A stretch of 12,662 bases of DNA from an uncultured Curvibacter sp. (GTDB lineage Bacteria; Pseudomonadota; Gammaproteobacteria; Burkholderiales; Burkholderiaceae). The notes beneath the pieces were generated by a model, which did no database searches, was not told the DNA's origin, and saw only the letters and a list, made by a program, of their open reading frames with translations. The stretch lies in NCBI GenBank assembly GCA_946481355.1, contig CAMLNH010000036.1, positions 1 to 12,662 on the forward strand. Direction: 5' to 3'. Shown here one piece after another: positions 7,690 through 12,662 of the stretch. Both the position numbers and the translations under genes were made by a program. Within the stretch, counting starts at the first letter, position 1, and the number at the start of each line of letters is the position of its first letter.

Positions 7690-8313
7690 TCAGCGCAGAC
7701 CGGCGATGTAGTCGGACACCGCCTTGATCTCGCGATCGTTCATCTTGGCGGCCACCTGGTTCATCTGCACGCTGTTGCCGCGCACACCGTCGCGGAAGGC
7801 GCGCAGCTGTTCGGTGGTGTAGTCGGCGTGCTGGCCGCTCATGCGCGGGTACTGAGCCGGAATGCCGGCACCGTTGGGGCTGTGGCAGCCGGCGCAGGCA
7901 GCGATCTGACGGTCCGGGATGCCGCCGCGGTAGATGCGTTCACCCAGGGCCACAAGATCCTTGTCCTTGGCGAAACCGGGCTTGGCCTTCTGAGCCGCCA
8001 GCCAGGCGCTGATGTTCTTCATGTCGTCATCGCTCAGCATCGCGGCGAAGCCGGTCATCACGGCGTTGTTGCGCTTGCCGGACTTGAACTCCTGCAGTTG
8101 CTTGAGCAGATATTGGGGATGCTGGCCGGCCAGCTTGGGATTGGCCGGGATGCCCGAGTTGCCGTCGGCGCCGTGACAGGCCGCGCACACGGCGGTGTAC
8201 TTGGCTTCACCCTTGGCCAGATCCGGCTTGGCCGGGCCCTTGGCGTCCTGGGCTGCAGCAATGGCGGGCGCTGCCAGCAGGGCAGCCAACATCAGGGGAG
8301 CAAGCAACTTCAT
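7690..8313 (-). CDS. Diheme cytochrome c4 family protein
   Basis: A 207-residue periplasmic electron carrier with two c-type heme domains, the typical cytochrome c4 layout; it usually delivers electrons to terminal oxidases. A clean Sec signal peptide (about residues 1-21, ending AIAAA-Q) is followed by heme motifs CAACH at 43-47 and CAGCH at 140-144. Candidate axial methionines are Met86 and Met184. Each half ends with a short helix signature (NISAWLAAQ, AVSDYIAGLR). I chose the ATG at 8313 because the signal peptide begins there; an upstream TTG at 8337 would add eight residues with no signal character. It is divergent from engB and is followed by a terminator before resB-ccsB, whose products would be needed to mature it. 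Confidence 0.93.
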   Translation of the reverse strand: MKLLAPLMLAALLAAPAIAAAQDAKGPAKPDLAKGEAKYTAVCAACHGADGNSGIPANPKLAGQHPQYLLKQLQEFKSGKRNNAVMTGFAAMLSDDDMKNISAWLAAQKAKPGFAKDKDLVALGERIYRGGIPDRQIAACAGCHSPNGAGIPAQYPRMSGQHADYTTEQLRAFRDGVRGNSVQMNQVAAKMNDREIKAVSDYIAGLR

Positions 8314-8328
8314 GGTCTGGTGGTCTGG

Positions 8329-8356
8329 TTGGAGCAAAACTGTCCGATTCTACAAT
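8329..8356 (+). promoter_or_regulatory. Candidate sigma-70 promoter of engB
   Basis: TTGGAG at 8329-8334 and TACAAT at 8351-8356 with a 16-base spacer form a plausible sigma-70 promoter. The start would be near 8363, about 22 bases before the ATG at 8385. An in-frame ATG at 8355 lies inside the -10 hexamer and could not be translated from this promoter, which decides the engB start in favour of 8385. Confidence 0.5.
8347..8352 (-). promoter_or_regulatory. Candidate -10 element of the cytochrome c4 promoter
   Basis: On the minus strand TAGAAT (8352-8347) matches the sigma-70 -10 consensus at five of six bases and would start transcription near 8340, giving a leader of about 27 bases. No convincing -35 is seen about 17 bases upstream, so an activator or another start is possible. 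It shares two bases with the engB -10 on the opposite strand. Confidence 0.35.
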
Positions 8357-8384
8357 GCAGGGCCGGGCACTCCTCCATTCCCAC

Positions 8385-9113
8385 ATGACCCCCCCCTCCA
8401 AAACCGCCCGTCCGCCCTATCCGGGCCAGCAAGCCAAGACCACCCGACCCGAGGCCGTCCGGGCCCTGGGCTGGCTGCACACGGCGCGCTTCCTGACCAC
8501 AGCGCCCGAGCTGCACTTCCTGCCTGCGCTGGACGTGCCGGAGATCGCCTTCGTCGGCCGCTCCAACGCCGGCAAGTCCACCTGCATCAACACCCTGACG
8601 CAGCAGAACCAGCTGGCCTTCGCCTCCAAGAAGCCGGGGCGCACCCAGCACATCAATCTGTTCGCCCTGGGCAAGCAGGGCGTCACCGATGCCGTCCTGA
8701 CCGACCTGCCGGGCTATGGCTACGCCGCCGTGCCCAAGCAGGACAAGATCCGCTGGCAACAGGTCATGGCCAACTACCTGGTCACACGCGGGAACCTCAA
8801 GGCCATCGTGCTGATGTGCGACCCGCGCCATGGCCTGACCGAACTCGACGAGGTGCTGCTCGAAGTCATCCGCCCGCGGGTCGAGGAAGGCCTGAAATTC
8901 CTGGTCATCCTGACCAAGGCTGACAAGCTCACGCGCAGCGAGGCGGCCAAGGCTCTGGCCATCATGAAGCTCAACGCCGGTGGCGGCGAGGTGCGCCTGT
9001 TCTCGGCCACCAAACGCACCGGCATCGAGGACGTGGCCTGTCTGCTGTGGGACTGGGCCCACGAACAGGTCGATCCAGAATCTCCGCAGGACACACCTGC
9101 GGAGACCCCATGA
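8385..9113 (+). CDS. engB: Ribosome biogenesis GTP-binding protein YihA/YsxC (EngB)
   Basis: A 242-residue cytoplasmic TRAFAC-class GTPase needed for assembly of the large ribosomal subunit and usually essential. GTPase motifs in order: G1 GRSNAGKS at 58-65, a switch I region with the family KKPGRTQ at 82-88, G3 DLPG at 107-110 (with the family YGYA after it), G4 TKAD at 177-180, and G5 SATKR at 207-211. The N-terminal 20-30 residues and the PESPQDTPAETP tail are divergent and probably disordered. The start at 8385 is chosen over 8355 because the earlier ATG lies in the promoter. Codons 2-4 contain a run of eight C bases. The stop overlaps the following hydrolase as ATGA, so they form an operon. 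Confidence 0.95.
   Translation: MTPPSKTARPPYPGQQAKTTRPEAVRALGWLHTARFLTTAPELHFLPALDVPEIAFVGRSNAGKSTCINTLTQQNQLAFASKKPGRTQHINLFALGKQGVTDAVLTDLPGYGYAAVPKQDKIRWQQVMANYLVTRGNLKAIVLMCDPRHGLTELDEVLLEVIRPRVEEGLKFLVILTKADKLTRSEAAKALAIMKLNAGGGEVRLFSATKRTGIEDVACLLWDWAHEQVDPESPQDTPAETP
9081..9105 (+). promoter_or_regulatory. Hairpin that can hide the ribosome-binding site of the hydrolase
   Basis: TCTCCGCAGG (9081-9090) and CCTGCGGAGA (9096-9105) are perfect 10-base arms around the 5-base loop ACACA, within the last engB codons. The 3' arm contains the only Shine-Dalgarno candidate, GGAG at 9101-9104, 5 bases before the hydrolase ATG at 9110. When folded the site would be blocked; ribosomes finishing engB would open it. 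There is no T tract, so it is not an intrinsic terminator. Confidence 0.55.
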
Positions 9114-10018
9114 TCGAGACTTGGCAACAAACCCTGCCCCACGGCATCACCCTGAGCTGCCGCGCGGCTGGCGCCCGCGGCCGGCCGGTGCTGCTCTTCC
9201 TGCACGGCTTCCCCGAAGCCGCCTTTGTCTGGGACGAACTGCTGGCCCATTTCGCGCGGCCTGAACACGGCGGCTACCGCTGCGTGGCCCCCAATCTGCG
9301 CGGCTACGAGCAGTCCAGCGCCCCGCCCGAACCAGCCGCCTACCGCGCCAAGCATCTGGTGCAGGACCTCGCCGCCCTGATTGCCCTCGAGTCGCCCGGC
9401 CAGCCCCTGGCCTGTCTGGTCGCCCACGACTGGGGCGGTGCTGTGGCCTGGAATCTGGCCAACCAGCAGCCACAGATGATGCGGCGGCTGGCCATCATCA
9501 ATTCGCCGCACCCGGGCACCTTTCTGCGCGAGCTCAAGAGCAACCCCAGACAGCAGGCCGCCAGCGCCTATATGAACTTCCTGATCCGGCCTGATGCCGA
9601 ACAGCTGCTCGCCGAGGACGATTACCGTCGGCTCTGGGATTTCTTCCTGAACATGAGCGCGGGCCCGGGCGCCCATGGCTGGCTGACCGAGGACGTCAAG
9701 GCCCGCTACCGCGCCGTCTGGGACCACGGACTCACCGGCGGCCTCAACTATTACCGCGCCTCGCCGCTGCGCCCGCCCCGGCCGGACGATGCGGCGGCCA
9801 GTCAGATCGAACTGTCACGCGAGATGCTCACCATCACCGTGCCCACCCTGGTGCTTTGGGGCCTGGGTGACACGGCCCTGCCGCCCGAGCTGATCGAGGG
9901 TCTGGAGGACTACATCCCGCGGCTCACGCTGGAGCGCGTGCCTGAAGCCACGCACTGGATCGTGCACGAGCAGCCGCAGCGGGTGATTTCTTCGCTGCAG
10001 CGGTTTGTGGCTCAGTAG
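9110..10018 (+). CDS. Alpha/beta-fold hydrolase, epoxide hydrolase-like
   Basis: A 302-residue cytoplasmic enzyme of the alpha/beta hydrolase fold. Motifs: oxyanion-hole HGFPE at 32-36, nucleophile elbow AHDWGG with Asp107, acidic residue Asp254 in LWGLGD, and catalytic His282 in ATHWI. An aspartate nucleophile with HGFPE and the lid sequence NYYRA (Tyr214/Tyr215) points to soluble epoxide hydrolases; the related haloalkane and fluoroacetate dehalogenases share this layout, so the substrate is unknown. The start is the ATG overlapping the engB stop (ATGA); an upstream in-frame GTG at 9047 would give an unrelated leader inside engB. Translation is probably coupled to engB through the hairpin ahead of the start. 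The stop overlaps the convergent acyltransferase by 7 bases. Confidence 0.85.
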   Translation: MIETWQQTLPHGITLSCRAAGARGRPVLLFLHGFPEAAFVWDELLAHFARPEHGGYRCVAPNLRGYEQSSAPPEPAAYRAKHLVQDLAALIALESPGQPLACLVAHDWGGAVAWNLANQQPQMMRRLAIINSPHPGTFLRELKSNPRQQAASAYMNFLIRPDAEQLLAEDDYRRLWDFFLNMSAGPGAHGWLTEDVKARYRAVWDHGLTGGLNYYRASPLRPPRPDDAAASQIELSREMLTITVPTLVLWGLGDTALPPELIEGLEDYIPRLTLERVPEATHWIVHEQPQRVISSLQRFVAQ

Positions 10019-10875
10019 ACCGACGGTTCACCCGGCGGGCGGGTCTTGAAGCGCTTGTGCACCCAGTAGTACTGCGAGGGCATGGTGTTGATCACACCTT
10101 CGAGCCAGCGGTTCATGTAAGCCGTGTCAGCCTCCACGTCAGAACTCGGGTAGTCCGTCCAGGCCGGATGCACCTCGATGTCGTAGCCCGTGGGCGTGAT
10201 GCGCGCCGTCACCGGCACCACCTTTGCCCGGCCCAGACGCGCGAAGCGCGGCAGCGAGGGCACGGTGGCAGCCTGCACACCGTAGAAGGGCACGAAGATC
10301 GACTCCTCGGGCCCGAAATTCATGTCTGACAGGAGGTACAGCAAAGCACCTTCGCGCAAGGCAGAAACGATCCCCTTGACGCCTTGGTCGCGATAGAACA
10401 GCTGCAAGTTGCCAAAGCGACGCCGGCCATCGTGCAGCCACTGGTCCACGGCCTGGCTGCGCTGCGGTGTGTAGATGCTGACCATGGGCCGGCGGATCTG
10501 GTGGTTGATGGCCGTCCCCGCGGCGTCCAGGCCCAGGAAATGCGGTGCAAAGATCACGGTCGGCGCATCACCCTGCAGCTCCTCGACGGCACCGATGATG
10601 CGCAAGCGGCGACGCAAACCCTCAACCGGGCCGTTCCAGAGCCAGGAACGGTCGAACCAGGCCTGGGCGAAATAGACGAAACACTCGCGCGCCCAACGCT
10701 TGCGCACGGCCAGCGGCTGCTGCGGAAAACACAGGGCTAGGTTGGCCATGACCACGCGCCGCCGCGGTACGGCCAGCGCATACAGCACCCAGCCCACGAC
10801 CGTGCCCAGACCACGCGCCCAGCTCAGAGGCAGGGGCGCGATCAGGCGCATGAAGAGCACTCCCGGATGCGTCAT
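10012..10875 (-). CDS. LpxL/HtrB-type lipid A (or lysophospholipid) acyltransferase, second gene of the pair
   Basis: A 287-residue inner-membrane-associated acyltransferase of the LpxL/LpxM family, which adds secondary acyl chains to the lipid A precursor from acyl-ACP. An N-terminal hydrophobic anchor is present at about 11-35. The catalytic HX4(D/E) motif is APHFLGLD with His112 and Asp117. The C-terminal YYWVHKRFKTRP segment is the family end signature (E. coli members end similarly). AGGAG at 10888-10884, 8 bases before the ATG, is a good ribosome-binding site. Its ATG overlaps the stop of the upstream paralogue by 4 bases, so both are made from one mRNA. The chain position and acyl donor cannot be read from the sequence; another lysolipid acceptor is possible. 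It ends tail-to-tail with the hydrolase, overlapping 7 bases. Confidence 0.85.
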   Translation of the reverse strand: MTHPGVLFMRLIAPLPLSWARGLGTVVGWVLYALAVPRRRVVMANLALCFPQQPLAVRKRWARECFVYFAQAWFDRSWLWNGPVEGLRRRLRIIGAVEELQGDAPTVIFAPHFLGLDAAGTAINHQIRRPMVSIYTPQRSQAVDQWLHDGRRRFGNLQLFYRDQGVKGIVSALREGALLYLLSDMNFGPEESIFVPFYGVQAATVPSLPRFARLGRAKVVPVTARITPTGYDIEVHPAWTDYPSSDVEADTAYMNRWLEGVINTMPSQYYWVHKRFKTRPPGEPSVY

Positions 10876-11705
10876 GGCGCGGACTCCTGACGCGGCTGCT
10901 TGTAGCGCGCATAGCCCCAGAGGTACTGGCCGGGCTGCGTCACGATCAGGCGCTCCATGGCCCGGTTGATCACCGTCGCCGCGGCCACGGGATCGGCCGG
11001 CAGCTCGGCCCCGAGAGGTTCAGAATGGACGCGATACCCCCGCCCCCAGGACAGGCGCTCGCCCCAGACCAGCAGCACCACTGCACCGGTCTGCTGCGCC
11101 AGCCGGGCCGAGAGCGTCATGGTGTAGGCCTCGCGGCCGAAAAAAGGTGCCCAGACGCCCAGCCCCTGGGGCGGTACCTGGTCGGGTAGCAGCCCCACGG
11201 ATTGCCCGGCGCGCAGGGCCTTGATCATCTGCTTGACGCCAGCCATGGTGGTCGGCGCCGTCTGCAGACGCGGACGCTGGCGCGCCGTGGCCACCAGTTC
11301 GCGCAGCAGGGGCTGGCGCGAGGGCCGGTAGAGCACGGTGATGGGCTGGGTGTGGCCGAAGCGTTCCGCATAGTCCTGGGCCGTGACTTCGAAGCTGCCC
11401 ATGTGCGGGGTCAGAAACACGATCCCGCGGCCGGCCGCCAGGGCCTGCAGCACATGCTCACCACCCACCCACTCCGTGGGCACAGGGCGGCCGAACCACA
11501 GGCGCGGCAGCTCAGCCACCAGCTGCCCGGCCTGGCCCACGGCACTGCGGCACTGGCGCCAGCTCAAGCCCGCTTGGCTGCAGTTCGCCTGGAAACGCCG
11601 CCGATAGATCGGCGACAAAGCAAAGACCAGCCAACCCAAGGCCCAGCCCAAGCCATGCATGAACCACAGGGGCAACCAGGACAGCAGGCGAAACAGGGTA
11701 ATCAT
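10872..11705 (-). CDS. LpxL/HtrB-type lipid A (or lysophospholipid) acyltransferase, first gene of the pair
   Basis: A 277-residue paralogue of the next gene. The N-terminus is a hydrophobic anchor (about 3-31) followed by the basic PIYRRRF typical of the family. The catalytic HX4(D/E) motif is TPHMGSFE with His101 and Glu106, so this copy uses Glu where its partner has Asp. LLPDQVPP at about 175-182 and the C-terminal QYLWGYARYKQP are further family features. It probably adds one of the secondary acyl chains of lipid A while the partner adds another, by analogy with E. coli LpxL and LpxM; which is which is unknown. No clear Shine-Dalgarno precedes the ATG. It is divergent from metK, sharing a 170-base intergenic region. 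Confidence 0.85.
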   Translation of the reverse strand: MITLFRLLSWLPLWFMHGLGWALGWLVFALSPIYRRRFQANCSQAGLSWRQCRSAVGQAGQLVAELPRLWFGRPVPTEWVGGEHVLQALAAGRGIVFLTPHMGSFEVTAQDYAERFGHTQPITVLYRPSRQPLLRELVATARQRPRLQTAPTTMAGVKQMIKALRAGQSVGLLPDQVPPQGLGVWAPFFGREAYTMTLSARLAQQTGAVVLLVWGERLSWGRGYRVHSEPLGAELPADPVAAATVINRAMERLIVTQPGQYLWGYARYKQPRQESAP

Positions 11706-11710
11706 TCAGC

Positions 11711-11875
11711 TAAAATGCGCGGGTCGCTGAGTTATGGAACTACTTGCAGGGCGACAGGCACAGGCCGCCCCCAAAAGGGATGCATTGTGCCGTCATTCGT
11801 GACATCTCTGCTAAAGCGTTCGCCTAAGCTCCCAGCCAGGCAACGCGCCTGATCAACACTTATGGAGTTTATGCA
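11711..11875 (+). promoter_or_regulatory. Candidate metK promoter and structured 5' leader
   Basis: TAAAAT at 11711-11716 is a good -10 candidate but no convincing -35 is seen 16-18 bases upstream. A start near 11723 gives a leader of about 150 bases, long for this compact region. It holds three short hairpins: GGGCG/CGCCC (11749-11753 with 11766-11770), GTCA-TTCG-TGAC (11792-11803, a stable UUCG tetraloop), and CAGGC-AACGC-GCCTG (11837-11851). The metK Shine-Dalgarno GGAG is at 11864-11867, 8 bases before the ATG, outside these stems. I do not recognise a named SAM riboswitch class. The acyltransferase promoter on the other strand must also lie here, but I cannot place it. Confidence 0.4.
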
Positions 11876-12662
11876 ATGGCGAACGATTACCTCTTCACCT
11901 CTGAGTCCGTTTCCGAAGGCCACCCAGACAAGGTCTCCGACCAGGTCTCCGATGCCATCCTGGACGCGATCTTCAAGCAGGACCCGCGCAGCCGTGTGGC
12001 CGCCGAGACCCTGTGCAACACCGGTCTGGTGGTGCTAGCCGGCGAGATCACGACCAATGCGCACGTGGACTACATCCAGGTCGCACGCGACACCATCAAG
12101 CGCATCGGCTACGACAACACCGAATACGGCATCGACTACAAGGGTTGTGCCGTGCTCGTGACCTATGACAAGCAGTCCAACGACATCGCCCAGGGCGTGG
12201 ACCAGGCCTCCGACGACCACCTCAACACCGGTGCCGGCGACCAGGGTCTGATGTTCGGGTATGCCTGCGATGAGACCCCTGCGCTCATGCCCGCGCCCAT
12301 CCACTACGCGCACCGCTTGGTCGAGCGCCAGGCCCAGCTGCGCCGCGACGGGCGTCTGCCCTTCCTGCGCCCCGACGCCAAGAGCCAGGTCACCATGCGC
12401 TATGTGGACGGCAAGCCGCACAGCATCGACACCGTGGTGCTGTCCACCCAGCACAGCCCGGACCAGTCCGAGACCGCCACCAAGCTCAAGGCCAGCTTCT
12501 ACGAAGCCGTGATCGAAGAGATCATCAAGCCCGTGCTGCCCAAGGAATGGCTCAAGGACACCAAGTACCTGGTCAACCCGACCGGCCGTTTTGTCGTCGG
12601 CGGCCCCCAGGGTGACTGCGGCCTGACCGGCCGCAAGATCATCGTCGACACCTATGGTGGCG
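11876..12662 (+). CDS. metK: S-adenosylmethionine synthase (methionine adenosyltransferase), 3' end beyond the window
   Basis: MetK makes S-adenosylmethionine from methionine and ATP in the cytoplasm. The visible 262 codons cover roughly the first two thirds of a protein usually near 390 residues; the frame is still open at the window end. Signatures: [11 protein letters not shown] at 13-23 (His16 and Asp18 at the ATP/Mg site), GEITT at 56-60, the mobile active-site loop SNDIAQGVD at 101-109, [12 protein letters not shown] at 119-130, and [21 protein letters not shown] starting at 234. The ATG at 11876 has GGAG 8 bases upstream; an ATG at 11871 is out of frame. Its long leader and divergent acyltransferase neighbours are described separately. 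Nothing unusual is seen in the coding sequence itself. Confidence 0.97.
   Translation, partial: MANDYLFTSESVSEGHPDKVSDQVSDAILDAIFKQDPRSRVAAETLCNTGLVVLAGEITTNAHVDYIQVARDTIKRIGYDNTEYGIDYKGCAVLVTYDKQSNDIAQGVDQASDDHLNTGAGDQGLMFGYACDETPALMPAPIHYAHRLVERQAQLRRDGRLPFLRPDAKSQVTMRYVDGKPHSIDTVVLSTQHSPDQSETATKLKASFYEAVIEEIIKPVLPKEWLKDTKYLVNPTGRFVVGGPQGDCGLTGRKIIVDTYGG

Noticed and set aside
8355..8384. An earlier in-frame ATG for engB at 8355
   Set aside because: It lies inside the TACAAT -10 hexamer, so a transcript from that promoter would not contain it, and the extra ten residues do not resemble the family N-terminus.
5362..8388. A 1008-codon open frame on the plus strand, antisense to resB and cytochrome c4
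   Set aside because: It lies opposite genes with clear family motifs, its translation is rich in His, Gln, Gly, Ala and Arg with no recognisable domain, and such long antisense frames are common in GC-rich genomes where stop codons are rare opposite biased codons.
9081..9105. The 10-bp stem at the end of engB as an intrinsic terminator
   Set aside because: No T tract follows, and the hydrolase start is 5 bases beyond it with an ATGA overlap, so ending transcription here would make no sense for the operon.
8310..9727. Long minus-strand open frames opposite engB and the hydrolase (8310-9062 and 8774-9727)
   Set aside because: Both genes on the plus strand have complete catalytic motifs; the antisense products are low-complexity and unrecognisable.
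11837..11851. The last leader hairpin and its surroundings as a SAH riboswitch
   Set aside because: SAH riboswitches usually precede ahcY, and I could not match the conserved core and pseudoknot. Only a short CAGGC/GCCTG stem is clear.
11202..11852. A 216-codon plus-strand open frame running from the acyltransferase gene into the metK leader
   Set aside because: It is antisense to a well-supported acyltransferase for most of its length, has no ribosome-binding site or domain, and ends before metK in the structured leader.

Overview
This GC-rich, densely packed window looks like chromosomal housekeeping DNA of a betaproteobacterium in the Burkholderiales, most likely of the Comamonadaceae type. 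The signs are the lptM-lysA pair, System II cytochrome c biogenesis genes (resB-ccsB) beside a diheme cytochrome c4, engB/yihA divergent from that cytochrome, and tandem LpxL-type acyltransferases divergent from metK. The family assignment is inference from gene content. I see no insertion sequence, prophage, tRNA, rRNA or CRISPR array.

Layout. (1) 1-1544 (+): lptM, an outer-membrane lipoprotein that helps mature the LPS translocon, overlapping lysA, the last step of lysine synthesis. (2) 1545-2453 (+): a stand-alone oxygen-binding diiron protein (flavodiiron-type metallo-beta-lactamase fold). It is preceded by an FNR/ANR-type box placed exactly as in a class II activated promoter. (3) 2394-4064 (-): msrP-msrQ, the periplasmic methionine sulfoxide repair system, with a candidate ECF-sigma promoter. 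Its 3' end overlaps the diiron gene tail-to-tail by 60 bp. (4) 4150-8313 (-): ccsB and resB (System II heme delivery and ligation), downstream of cytochrome c4. An intrinsic terminator separates the cytochrome from resB. (5) 8385-10018 (+): engB (ribosome-assembly GTPase) and an alpha/beta hydrolase overlapping by ATGA, with the hydrolase ribosome-binding site inside a perfect 10-bp hairpin. (6) 10012-11705 (-): two paralogous LpxL-type acyltransferases overlapping by ATGA. (7) 11711-end (+): a metK promoter candidate, a roughly 150-nt leader with several hairpins, and the first 262 codons of metK.

How the parts fit. A central theme is cell-envelope redox biology: the ResB-CcsB complex would mature c-type cytochromes such as the neighbouring cytochrome c4, MsrPQ repairs oxidised periplasmic proteins with respiratory electrons, and the diiron protein probably binds O2 or a related gas under low-oxygen control. 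A second theme is outer-membrane/LPS assembly (lptM, two LpxL paralogues). The rest is core metabolism and translation (lysA, engB, metK).

No wholly new system is evident. The points most worth testing are regulatory: the FNR-type promoter, the ECF-type msrPQ promoter, the cytochrome c4/resB terminator, the ribosome-binding-site hairpin before the hydrolase, and the metK leader. Nearly every base is inside a gene; no gene-free stretch exceeds 300 bases.
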